In this document: piece by piece, positions 10,519 through 19,672 of the stretch
How the letters are laid out: each line of letters begins with the position of its first letter
Position numbering within the stretch: position 1 is the stretch's first letter
Origin: Absidia repens
Taxonomy: Eukaryota > Mucoromycota > Mucoromycetes > Mucorales > Cunninghamellaceae
NCBI GenBank assembly: GCA_002105175.1
Contig: MCGE01000011.1
Coordinates: 1,172,501-1,236,500 of the forward strand
Reading direction: 5' to 3'
Length of the DNA stretch: 64,000 bases
Notes under the pieces: model-generated
Told to the model about the DNA's origin: nothing
Databases searched by the model: none
The model's input: the letters and a program-made list of their open reading frames with translations, nothing else
Made by a program: the position numbers and the translations under genes

Positions 10519-11496
10519 ATGGAGCATCATGTGCCGTTATCTCTCTCGCTTGATGGCAAATTCGATTCCAACTTTGCAGACGACTTGATCTCACAGTTTG
10601 ACGTGAAGCGGGGATTGCTTTATACATTGAGTGACACTGATTCAGGCAACGTTAGTCAAACTGTTGACGACAACAACAAGAACAACGACAGTAACGACGA
10701 CGACGATATTCCTATCACTACCCCTTTGGTCCCAGTGTCCAGAACGGTTCAGTCCGAAGATGGCAACGATCACGGTAGCAACCTCAATTCTGACACACAC
10801 TCAGTAGTAACGGTGTCTTCACCACCAGCCCGACACCCTCAAGCACCTCAACCGCAATCTGAATCCTTGTCACAAACACAGCAGCCTGAGAAGCCATCGC
10901 CACACGCACCGGGCGTTGTACCTCCACCAGCATGTTTGGTGCAACCACAAAAAGAAATAGCCACATCTTCGCCATATGTCAAGACCAACTTTCTACCACC
11001 TCCACCGCCTCCAACAACAGCTAACCAAACACGGCAACTAAATCGACAAAACAATAACGGCTTATTACGTCGCTCGTCCACTTATCTTCGACAGAAGTTT
11101 TTCTCAGCTGCCCAGGCGACACCCTCTTCAACAACCAAATCACACCCTATACCTAATAATACCACCAATCAACAAACACCTTCTAATACCTCTGATGATA
11201 CAGCCACAGAAGTGCCAGTGTCAGAAAATATTACAGCCAATCGGATTATGGAGAACGACAGGACAGCGAACATCCCAATTGACGATAATAATACGTCTAC
11301 ATCTCCCCCACTTCCTTGTCAGTACCCGCCCAAACCTCTATCTTATTGTCCAGTGGAACCAGCTACGGATGATCACCCTCGTCGGACCTCTTTCCCTACT
11401 CTGGCTTCCTGGCGCAAGAAATCTATGCAAGATCCAAGGCGGCAATCTGAACCTACCGTTACTCCTATCAAGGGGCGTCGGCCATTCTTCTTCTAG
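10519..11496 (+). CDS. hypothetical low-complexity protein, 325 aa, single exon
   Basis: Open from ATG 10519 (after a long CT-rich leader and AAGAAAAAAT) to TAG 11494-11496, with no obvious intron. I do not recognise the family. The N-terminus MEHHVPLSLSLDGKFDSNFADDLISQFDVKRGLLYTL looks ordered and acidic. The middle is rich in Asn/Asp (KNNDSNDDDD), Gln, Ser, Thr and Pro, with a PPPPPP run near residue 190. Two basic patches follow: RRSSTYLRQKFFSA, and a C-terminal RKKSMQDPRRQSEPTVTPIKG ending RRPFFF. RRxS sites resemble basophilic kinase targets (RRSS, RRQS). Likely an intrinsically disordered regulatory or cytoskeletal protein; no specific function is assigned. It converges on RPF1. Confidence 0.7.
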   Translation: MEHHVPLSLSLDGKFDSNFADDLISQFDVKRGLLYTLSDTDSGNVSQTVDDNNKNNDSNDDDDIPITTPLVPVSRTVQSEDGNDHGSNLNSDTHSVVTVSSPPARHPQAPQPQSESLSQTQQPEKPSPHAPGVVPPPACLVQPQKEIATSSPYVKTNFLPPPPPPTTANQTRQLNRQNNNGLLRRSSTYLRQKFFSAAQATPSSTTKSHPIPNNTTNQQTPSNTSDDTATEVPVSENITANRIMENDRTANIPIDDNNTSTSPPLPCQYPPKPLSYCPVEPATDDHPRRTSFPTLASWRKKSMQDPRRQSEPTVTPIKGRRPFFF

Positions 11497-11778
11497 TCCG
11501 TAGTACTTTTTTTTTTCTCCCCTTCAACCTTTTTTCTTCACTTCATTCTTTCATTTTATATCCCCTTCCCACACACACACGTATTATCTCTCTTTCTTTC
11601 TTTTACATAATGATATATACATTTATTCAATCTTTTTTTTTTATTACTATTATTATTATCGGGTTTTTTTATAATAAATAAAAATAATGCATTATGTGAT
11701 CAAATTTTATGTTGTTGTTTGCAAATGAGGGAATCAATGGGTTATGTCGTAGGTTGGGAGCTAAATAAACAAACAAAC

Positions 11779-11809
<31 letters not shown>

Positions 11810-12161
11810 GAAAGTAAAGAAGGCAGGGCATGTTTATGGGTTATGAAATATGAAATAAAATGTTGAGCGTATGGTCGAAGATGTGACGCATGATGATGAA
11901 ATACAGTCGAATAGCTATACAGCACAGTAGACTAAACTGTGATCGATCAATCTTCCATATCAACTAAAATAACATAAATCAGAATGCTAAAAATATATGA
12001 TATAAAAAAATATGGTGGTTTTTATTGATTTGAAGAAAGATAGGGGATACATAGAATTAAATACAGTAAAAAAAAGTGCTATAAACATATCTATAATGTA
12101 CAAAAGGTATGTGATGATAATGATGATAATGATGATGATGATAATGATGATAATGATGATA

Positions 12162-12196
<35 letters not shown>

Positions 12197-12246
12197 AGGG
12201 ACCGGGGAGTAATAATCTACAAAAAGAAGCGTTTCCGGCTAGTTTC
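11497..12246. other. convergent spacer with A run and GAT/AAT microsatellite
   Basis: 3' flanks of the two convergent genes. A run of about 28 A at 11780-11807. A trinucleotide microsatellite of TGATGATAATGATGATG type lies at about 12111-12197; its apparent His-rich or Met-rich reading frames are artefacts of the repeat. Confidence 0.7.
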
Positions 12247-13496
12247 CTATTCAGGTTTGAAGAACCATTCATATTCGCCATCCCGGTTGTAGGTGCCTTT
12301 TTGCAACCATTTCAGCTTGAGGGTAAACTTAGGGCCCAGTTCCTGTAACCCGACCTTTTCCGTATCTCTAAACACGTAACCTGTCAAAACAAATTAAATC
12401 AGTTCATTATCATCCGTTCATCGTTTTTATCAACTTACGATGGCGCCGGACAAAGATAAAATCACGTTGGTTGTGAAAAGTAACGACTTGCCTGCCTTGG
12501 AATTCAGGTACGTGGGGAAACATTGCTTGGAACATACGACCAATCGTATGACCCAATCTGGTATTGAAGTTGTTGAGGATGATTTCCGGATTGTGAGCTG
12601 TGACAACACCATGTCCCTTAACAAAGAAAAGCAAGAACAAACCATGAGTACACAATATCAAGTTAATCGATTTGTTTTTTACTTACACCAATCTTTTTTG
12701 AAGGTACAAAGCTGGTCAATTTGAAATAAGCAGTAGGCCCATCAGGTAAATGGATCAAAGTAATGGCATCTACAATATATATATATATAAAAGGAATGAC
12801 GATTAATCCTAAACTCAAGTAAACGCTAGTGGGTTTGACGTTAAAGTAAGACTTACTTGGGGTTTTCCTATCTTCATTGACAATCAACATATCCGTGAAT
12901 CCTTTATCTATGGCCACCTTGATGATTTGACGTATTTCATGGTTGCCGCCTCGTTTTGCAAACTGAGCGTCAGGAAACATGGACACCAATTCTGCACAAA
13001 ATTCGTAGCATATCTATCAACCCGCCCACCAACAATAAAATATGATGCCTTCAGTCAACTGCTAGGAGTTCCCCAAGTGTACCACTGTCATCTCTTACCT
13101 TGGAACAATGTTTGCTAGTTGTCACTACCACCTTGGATTTCGCTCCACTAAAATAACTAGCCAATCCATCGAGTGCTTCGTCTTGTGCTACTTCATCGTC
13201 ATCGTCCGTCATTGTATCATCCTTTTCTCGAGTGTTGTCCAGCGTCTTGGGTACATTTTCCCTCAATCGTTTCTATACAAAGAAAAAAGAAAAAGGCAGG
13301 TAAAAAATGGAGGATCTAACCTGTGAATGGTTGGGGAATATTACCTCTTTCAATTCGGGGTTCTTTTCTTCATCTTTGGCCAACTGTTTCTGTCGATCAG
13401 ATTTTGCCTTCAATTTCTCTTTACGCAATTTGTGATAAAGATTTCCCTTTTGTGTTTGTTTTTTATATCGGAAGGTAGCACTGTCGATTTTGGCAT
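12247..13496 (-). CDS. RPF1: ribosome production factor 1 (Brix domain), one-base frameshift near start
   Basis: Six exons, minus strand: 13496-13345, 13272-13099, 13013-12857, 12769-12687, 12616-12439 and 12380-12247 (about 292 residues). The start [18 protein letters not shown] matches the conserved IKNKxxR motif, then the Brix domain follows. Its blocks are [107 protein letters not shown] and [20 protein letters not shown]. Rpf1 binds pre-60S rRNA and is needed for 27S processing. Oddity: at about 13438-13447 one base is missing in the run AAAGGGAAATC, shifting from the IKNKHKRE frame to [13 protein letters not shown]. Exon 1 is 152 nt and needs 153 to join exon 2 in phase, which supports a one-base deletion in the assembly. 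Confidence 0.9.
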
Positions 13497-13993
13497 GGTG
13501 GGGAATAGATTGCAATAGATCAAAAAAGCAAGAAGCGAAAGAAGAAAAAAAATTAGAATCGACGGTCACCCAAAAATCCAACAGCATTAAACTTAATTCA
13601 CCGAATTTTCTAGTCTTGGATAATTTTATCCAACCTCAAACAGACACAGGAGAGAATTGCTATTGGCAAATAATACATAATATTAATTCCCTTCCCTTAT
13701 ATCACATCAATTAAATGATTTTTTTTCATTATGGCGTAGTTTTGGACAATACAAATTCCCAAAAAAAAAAAAAAAAAAAAAAAAAGATTTACTTGGCGTC
13801 AGGGGAGGGTGAGGAGCCGGCAACTCCAAATCCACTTATGGCAAAAAGAGGTATCACCGATTCCGACGAATACTGAACAATAAAAAATATTGGAGATTAA
13901 ACTATTAGAGGTTTGTCCAAAGACCAAAAACAAAAAAACGAAATACCTGAGTCTACTAGACTGACGTTCGCATTTCTACAGGAAAAGAGTCTT

Positions 13994-14033
<40 letters not shown>

Positions 14034-14789
14034 GGGGGGGGATCCCATTCGTTTTACTTTTTACCATAAAGAGCCCATCGTTCAGGTCAAGATTGAATAC
14101 GGCACAATTATTGGCGTATCATATGATTGATATTACAGCACATATGAATTAACACTGTATTCAACATCCCTTGTATAGACCACACCGACTTCTCATCGCT
14201 TCTAGTTCCCTTTTTCTCCACGCCGGAACCGGTACATATTAAAGCTACCGCTACTATTCATCCCGCTGTTCCCTTCTCTAACAACGCACTTGAAAAATCA
14301 TATTAAGTACGAAACAAAAAGGGGGTGTTTTTTCAAAAGCTTTTATTTATTTTATAATGATAATAATTTTGAAGTGCTACTACTTCCAATACTCTCTCTT
14401 CAAGGGGCTCCGTAGTGGGTCATAATGAACCGCCAAATTAAGTCACTATATGGATGCAATTGACCCATAGTTGGAGCAAGGTCATTTTTCAAAAAGGAGA
14501 ACGAATGAAAAGATTGGTGTGTGTAGACGGTCACTGGGGTTCAAGGGGTGGGAAATTAGACATAATAGGTGTGCTCAAAAGCAATAGTTTATTAGAACAC
14601 TCAAAAAGTGGCTGTAATAACGACTTCGTTCGCTATACTATAGTCCGGATAATAAAAGAGGTATATCTTTCTTTTGGAAAGACTATAGTAGTTTCTATAC
14701 TTGGAGGTTGCGTGAGGAAGGCTAAAGGAAGATACGGAGGGACTACTATGTTATTCAAAGCATGACAATGAATGTAGTGATATGTTTCA
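13497..14789. other. spacer between RPF1 and repeat copy B
   Basis: Contains an A run (about 13761-13783) and a T run followed by a G run (about 13997-14040). No gene supported. A 312-nt open frame at 14454-14765 (+) has no recognisable motif and unlike-gene composition. A short minus-strand stretch at 13877-13794 (AISGFGVAGSSPSPDAK then stop) is preceded by an acceptor-like CAG but has no partner exon I can find. Confidence 0.5.
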
Positions 14790-15185
14790 TTGGAGTAAGA
14801 CAACTGTCAGCACTAATCAAAAGGATCTGCGCATGACATGAACGAGACTATTAGTGCATTTTCATTGCAGAAGGTAAAAAGAAACAGATTTTATTCATAC
14901 ATAAAGATAAACTATGGACCAACTAATACTAAACTAAGCTAATGAAGGCTCCAAAAAGCCAACTAATGGTGGTTCTAAATCCTGCATCCAAAATGAAAGG
15001 GTTTCCCCATGCATCTTGCAATCCCTATTCTGAAAACGCTTCTAAACTAGTCCTGAAACTAATCCAAGTTCAGCATAACCCCAAAGAAATTGGATGATGA
15101 AGAAAAAAAGGAAGGGAAAGAGAGAAAGAAAAGTGGGAGAAAAAATAAACAAAAATCATGTGGGCGGGATTCAAAATTGATTTTT
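14790..15185 (-). repeat. dispersed repeat family R1, copy B
   Basis: Reverse orientation. Reading right to left: GAATCCCGCCCACATGATTT at about 15175, the CT-rich tract, TCAGGACTAGTTTAGAAG at about 15050, GATTGCAAGATGCATGGGGA at about 15015, CATTTTGGATGCAGGATT, TTAGCTTAGTTTAGTATTAG and GAATAAAATCTGTTTCTTTT. The distal part (TGATTAGTGCTGACAG at about 14810) is also shared with copies D and E. Confidence 0.75.
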
Positions 15186-15937
15186 TTCACTCACGAGGCT
15201 TTTTTGAGCACATAAAATAAAAGGAACCTTGTTTTTCCAACACCATACAACATTATTAATATAGTAGTTATCACCCTATGACATTTACGATTATCATTGT
15301 AAATAAGCAACATGATTGTTCTCTTCTCTTGATGCCGTACAGACAAGATGGGATAACTCGGTCTAGCTTTGCTAAATGTTCACTTGTTCACTGTAGAACA
15401 GTTTGTCGCTCGCCATAGGATAGCTTACCCTGTCTTATTCGCCAATATGCGGCAATTATTCTATGCAAAATAAACCGAATGCTAATACTTTGGCACACTA
15501 TGTAGTAAGACAATGACTCATGATAGATATAAATGACTGAAGAATTGCAAAATGAATTAAGGATTGTGGTTTTAGTAGGTAATGCATCAAGTTAAAAACT
15601 GTTAAGTCAAATTAAGGGGGGTAACAATGTGATGAAAAAAAATGAAAAAGTTATCCACATGGTAATTTGGGGCTAAATATCTATGAGTGAAATAGATGCA
15701 AAAAAAAGACGTTTCGGTGATTGAATTGTGATGATCAACGAGGGAAGACAGGAGAGAGTGCAAAGAAAATGATCGTATATCCCTTCATTTAATAGATCAT
15801 TTGTGGAAGGATAAAATTATATGAAAACAATATTAGATGTATAAGCTCTTATTCCACATGATATACAGTACCTGAGCTGCTGATATAAACATCATTCATT
15901 TCGGAATTCAATATCAATGGCATCATTTTTTTTGCGC
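15186..15937. other. AT-rich spacer left of the transposon
   Basis: No coding sequence or recognised element. It ends in a T run and GCGC directly abutting the TA that borders the transposon. Confidence 0.5.
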
Positions 15938-15965
15938 TATGGTGCGAACAGGTTATAACCTGAAT
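15938..15965 (+). repeat. left terminal inverted repeat with TA
   Basis: Begins TA then TGGTGCGAACAGGTTATAAC and continues to CTGAAT. Exact inverse of 18835-18862. No extension of complementarity outside the TA, so the edge is sharp. Confidence 0.93.
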
Positions 15966-16318
15966 GAACCTTAATTGTCTCAATTTTTGGTTTTCAAATT
16001 CCGATTTTTTTTTTTTTTTTTTGTCCTTTTTCCTCAACACAACCAACCAATTTAACAGCATTTACATGGGCCGATGAAATGGATCCGTACCTGGAGCAAC
16101 AAAGGACTGTTTATGAATTAGTTCAGTACATTGTATTATGATTTAGTTTAGTACATTTATATCGCCTGTTTTCATTTTACTGAATAAAAAACGACATGGC
16201 TTGTTGATCACTTTTATGCATGTATGAATATTATGCTGATATTTTGCCCCTGTTTATATATGATAGTTAGTTTATAGTATAATGAGAAGACAAAAAAATA
16301 TTTATTGGAAGTGAAAAA

Positions 16319-18529
16319 TTAATCAAGATGACATAGTTTACGATGGGAGAGGTACGTTTTTTGACGGAATTTACTACACACATCTTTTTCTGCGTCTTCG
16401 GCATTAAGATTGATACTGTAAGCTTCAATATACCTCCAACAGCGCATGTAATAACGACGTATCTTGATAGGGGTTTGATTTGGTGGTGATGCAGCGTCGA
16501 ATGCTTTGTCCAAAGTTTTTTTCAATCCATTGAAGGAGTAGTCGCAATGATTTCGAGTATATCTTTTGACATCTGCCCAGTACCGTTCAATCCAGTTACA
16601 CTCGCAATGAAATTTGGGATAAAAGCGGCATAAAAGGTTAGCGGCTTTGAGTGTTTCTTGGAGAGCGCAGAGTTGGTACAGAAAATCAGGTTGATTAGCC
16701 AAACAATGCCTAGCACAGCATTCTACATTCCCATTGTTATTTTGTGAGCCGTTGTTACTGTTGCAGTAAAGGCGCCACATTTTGCCTTCTCTTCCAGGAC
16801 TGTTATCCTTGTCATGCCAAAGTCCACGCTCCTTCAAAATTTTTTTCACCCCTTTGAAGTACTTGTACCGCTTTTCAGTGCCATTTTTTGTTCGCTTGAT
16901 TTTGGTTTCGTACAGGGTTTGGTCAATTTGCCTTCCATTGAAATCAAACTTGGTATCCTTGTAACATGGCAGTCCTTCAGGATGCATATGAGGTTCAAGA
17001 TTCATATGTGCGGCAACCAAGGCATCATGGGCATATGCTTTATGATTCGAAGATTGATCAAATAAAAATAATCCCATACAATTAGGATGTAAGGCTTTAA
17101 AGATTGGAATTACTTCATCCTTCAATTGCTTCACCACATCTGCATGAGTCCAGTAACCTTGACGATTAGCACCGGCTTCAAAGAGCTTTCGAGATATCAT
17201 TTCACCATATCGCATTGTACCATGGCATGAACACTGGAATTCAGATACCATAATTGAAAGGCCTGGACCTTTTCTCGTCAACTGCATTTCACCAGGTAAA
17301 AACCACCCCTTTGACTTCCCATCGTTGGCATAAAATATAGACTCGTCATGGGTCACCATCACGTACTTCTTTCTTCCTGGTGCAATTATTGGGGCCACCT
17401 CTTCCATTCCATCACCTTCATACATCGCCATTGACCCCCGAACATCCATCATATACTTTGCCCATTCTGTACGGTATTTCACAACATCGGCTCTTTCATG
17501 ACCATCAAAATAAATTCCTTTGGTGTTGGCTCGGACTGAAAACCCCCATTCCATTTTGTATTTTCTTATAGTAGTCAAGGAAACACCATTTCCGTCAAGA
17601 AAATCTTCATCAATCATTTTTTTCAGGGCGTTTATATCCCGTTCCATTGGTTTTCTTGCCTTTATCCATTCCAAACATTTTTTTTTCATTGCTGGAGTGG
17701 CGAGGATTGTTGTATTTTTGGTATGCTTTCCTTGCTGACTTAATGGGATGGCACCTTCACGCAAAAATACATCGGCCCAACGTCGAATGGCATAGCTTCT
17801 GCATTTCTGATCGCTGTTGATGTTTCTGCCCTTGTACACGAGCTTTGCTGCAGCCTTTGCCGCCTTGAATTTGACAATATCAGGATTATCTTTCAAAATA
17901 ATGAAGTAGTGTTGGACTGCCTGATACCGCATCATCTGAGCTTTTTGTTGTTGCTGTGTTGGAAGTTCAAGTTCAACGATTGCGAGTTTTATTTTTTGCA
18001 GGAGTGCATCCATATCCTCGGTTGTTTCGACGAACTCCCCAGAAGTATAGTAAAATTCATTTTCTGGCGTAGTGTCGTTCAATCCAGCGTCGGGTACAGT
18101 ATTATTCACTCCATTAGTGGCTGTAGATATTGGTGAAAAATACGCTGAAAGTTTTTTTGAACCTTTCATGCTGTTCTCCCTTGCGACCTTTTCACTGATA
18201 TGTCGGTATTTCGTGGCTCTGGAGTCACCAGTGTATCCTGCACGAATATGGGAGTCGCTACCCTCAGTGAAGGAATGCATTTTATCATACGCTGTTATCA
18301 AATCCGCGTCGAAGTTGAAGTCGAAATCGAAATCGATATCGTCTTCATTGTCACCGTCATCGAAGATCACATCGCTATCAGAATTGTTTTCGCCGAGATT
18401 GGTCGTCCATCTCTTGGAGATGTTTGCTTTGGCAGAACGAATTCTTGATTTTGGGCGTGGCATTGTTATGAAAAAAGTTGATGTATTTTTTTCTTTCGGT
18501 GATGTTGCTCTTCTTCTTTCGGTTTGCAA
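16319..18529 (-). CDS. DDE transposase, 736 aa, single exon
   Basis: Open from ATG 18529 to stop at 16319 without intron or frameshift. An alternative ATG at 18463 gives a start at MPRPKSRIRSAKANISKRW. The N-terminal ~130 residues are acidic and low in complexity. A helix-turn-helix-like region follows (DQKCRSYAIRRWADVFLREG; ISLTTIRKY-type helix). The catalytic domain has Asp395 in VMVTHDES, Asp491 in CMGLFLFDQSSNHKAYAHDA and Glu648 in CNWIERYWADVKRYTRNHCD. The spacing between the second Asp and the Glu is 157 residues, far longer than the 34/35 of classical Tc1/mariner. The insertion carries several Cys/His (NVECCARHC). Proteins with the THDES/SSNH/YPKFHC-IE block are, as I recall, widespread as hypothetical proteins in fungi. 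Role: TIR binding, excision and integration. Confidence 0.9.
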   Translation of the reverse strand: MQTERRRATSPKEKNTSTFFITMPRPKSRIRSAKANISKRWTTNLGENNSDSDVIFDDGDNEDDIDFDFDFNFDADLITAYDKMHSFTEGSDSHIRAGYTGDSRATKYRHISEKVARENSMKGSKKLSAYFSPISTATNGVNNTVPDAGLNDTTPENEFYYTSGEFVETTEDMDALLQKIKLAIVELELPTQQQQKAQMMRYQAVQHYFIILKDNPDIVKFKAAKAAAKLVYKGRNINSDQKCRSYAIRRWADVFLREGAIPLSQQGKHTKNTTILATPAMKKKCLEWIKARKPMERDINALKKMIDEDFLDGNGVSLTTIRKYKMEWGFSVRANTKGIYFDGHERADVVKYRTEWAKYMMDVRGSMAMYEGDGMEEVAPIIAPGRKKYVMVTHDESIFYANDGKSKGWFLPGEMQLTRKGPGLSIMVSEFQCSCHGTMRYGEMISRKLFEAGANRQGYWTHADVVKQLKDEVIPIFKALHPNCMGLFLFDQSSNHKAYAHDALVAAHMNLEPHMHPEGLPCYKDTKFDFNGRQIDQTLYETKIKRTKNGTEKRYKYFKGVKKILKERGLWHDKDNSPGREGKMWRLYCNSNNGSQNNNGNVECCARHCLANQPDFLYQLCALQETLKAANLLCRFYPKFHCECNWIERYWADVKRYTRNHCDYSFNGLKKTLDKAFDAASPPNQTPIKIRRYYMRCWRYIEAYSINLNAEDAEKDVCSKFRQKTYLSHRKLCHLD

Positions 18530-18594
18530 GCCACAAAATAACTGTGGCCAGTTTTGCCCCTGGCAACAGAGCTATGTTGCACAAAGAATTGCCT

Positions 18595-18602
18595 TATTTA
18601 TA
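18595..18602 (-). promoter_or_regulatory. TATA box of transposase gene
   Basis: On the minus strand GGGTTATAAATAAGG lies 66-73 nt upstream of the 18529 ATG, a plausible core promoter distance for a fungal gene. Confidence 0.5.
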
Positions 18603-18689
18603 ACCCCGCTCACCCATATGTTTTCCTTTTGTGGTAAAAGACCTGTCTCAATTTCCACCCTCACAGCCTGGAGCGACCAACTTTAAATG

Positions 18690-18812
18690 CCTAAGGCTTT
18701 TTTTTTTTTTATGAAAGTTGAAAAAAAAAATACGGATTCATATTTGTCATGACCTATACTACTCAAATCCGTATTCAAAAAAAAAAATCACCACCAAAAA
18801 AAAAGCCTTAGG
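18690..18812. repeat. nested inverted repeat (hairpin) inside transposon
   Basis: Outer arms CCTAAGGCTTTTTTTTTT and AAAAAAAAAGCCTTAGG, inner arms GAAAAAAAAAATACGGATT and AATCCGTATTC plus an A run, with a loop of about 30 nt. It lies between the transposase promoter and the right TIR. It could be a small MITE inserted into the transposon or a subterminal element of it. No duplicated target site is evident. Confidence 0.7.
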
Positions 18813-18834
18813 GTTTCAAGATTGATGTCGGGAT

Positions 18835-18862
18835 ATTCAGGTTATAACCTGTTCGCACCATA
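18835..18862 (-). repeat. right terminal inverted repeat with TA
   Basis: Reads ATTCAGGTTATAACCTGTTC then GCACCATA, the exact inverse of 15938-15965. The outer flank (TCTGTTC) does not pair with the left flank (GCGC). Confidence 0.93.
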
Positions 18863-19672
18863 TCTGTTCTTCTTGATGTACTGTACGCTGATTAAGCACA
18901 GAAGAGTTTCGAAATCTTTGTTTTCTGACTGTCAACACACCTTTGAAGCACACATCATCATTTTATGATGATCTGGGATGGGGAGTAGCGGCCCACTTTG
19001 TACAATCCAAGAAATATTTAAAACCCGACTTTTTTTATGCATAAAGAAAAATGGGTAAGAATGGGTGACAATGCCCATGCTTTAGTGGAACGATGATGAT
19101 GATGATATTGATGACGGTTTTAAAGTTAATCTAACTCCTGCAAACTGGATACATATACTGTACAGCACAGTACAACTCCTTGGATAAGCATATCGATTGG
19201 GAAATTGATAAGCTTGCCTTCAGTATCACAAAAAAAATGGTGCAATTTTTTTTTTTGTTTCAACTTGGGGAGCAACAATCATATAGAATCAGTTAGTTGA
19301 AACAGAACACAAAGAAGAAAGAAGCAAAATGATTCTTTTTTTAAAAGAAGCAAGTCATGCTCCTATGATTAGGTAGTGTGACCTCCCTGAACATGTCAAA
19401 AGGCTTAAATGCTTAGCCCAATGAAATTGGCGAAATGGACGCATGCGCCGCTTGTCTTGACCAACAGCTTTTCAAAACACATAATAAAGGGGTAGGGATA
19501 ATGGAACTTAATAATAATTTTTTTATTCGAAACCATGTCTTCTTTTTTTTTTTTGAAATATAAATATAATGGATCGAATTTTTTTTTATTCTTTTTTTCC
19601 GTCTACCATATTAATTTCAAATTCCGAAATTATTTCCCCTGAATTATTTTTTTACCCCACACCTACACGAAA
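18863..19672. other. spacer right of the transposon
   Basis: No gene seen. Includes a GATGATGATGATGATATT tract near 19094, the promoter side of the endopolyphosphatase gene, and T runs near 19250, 19545 and 19580. Confidence 0.5.

Larger units (their letters stand above)
15938..18862 (-). mobile_element. DNA transposon with perfect TIRs and TA target-site duplication
   Basis: The left end 15938-15965 and the right end 18835-18862 are exact reverse complements over 28 bases. TA dinucleotides at each outer edge (15938-15939 and 18861-18862) fit a TA target-site duplication. The TIR proper starts TGGTGCGAACAGGTTATAAC and itself contains the palindrome AGGTTATAACCT. The 2.9 kb between them holds one long intact transposase gene on the minus strand, its TATA-like promoter and a hairpin-forming insert. 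TIR plus TA duplication plus a D/D/E transposase places it in the Tc1/mariner-IS630-like superfamily. Perfect TIRs and an uninterrupted ORF suggest a young, possibly active insertion (inference). Confidence 0.92.

Noticed and set aside
10439..10627. minus-strand frames overlapping the start of the 10.5 kb gene
   Set aside because: Shadow frames of the CT-rich leader; the plus-strand frame is long and compositionally protein-like.
12057..12281. His-rich and Met-rich open frames
   Set aside because: Direct translations of the TGATGATAA microsatellite in the convergent spacer.
13794..13877. possible terminal exon (AISGFGVAGSSPSPDAK then stop) on the minus strand
   Set aside because: Acceptor-like CAG precedes it but no upstream exon in phase could be found; the only donor-bearing stretch upstream contains stops in the needed frame.
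14454..14765. 103-residue plus-strand open frame beside repeat copy B
   Set aside because: No recognisable domain; no promoter, intron or codon bias typical of neighbouring genes.
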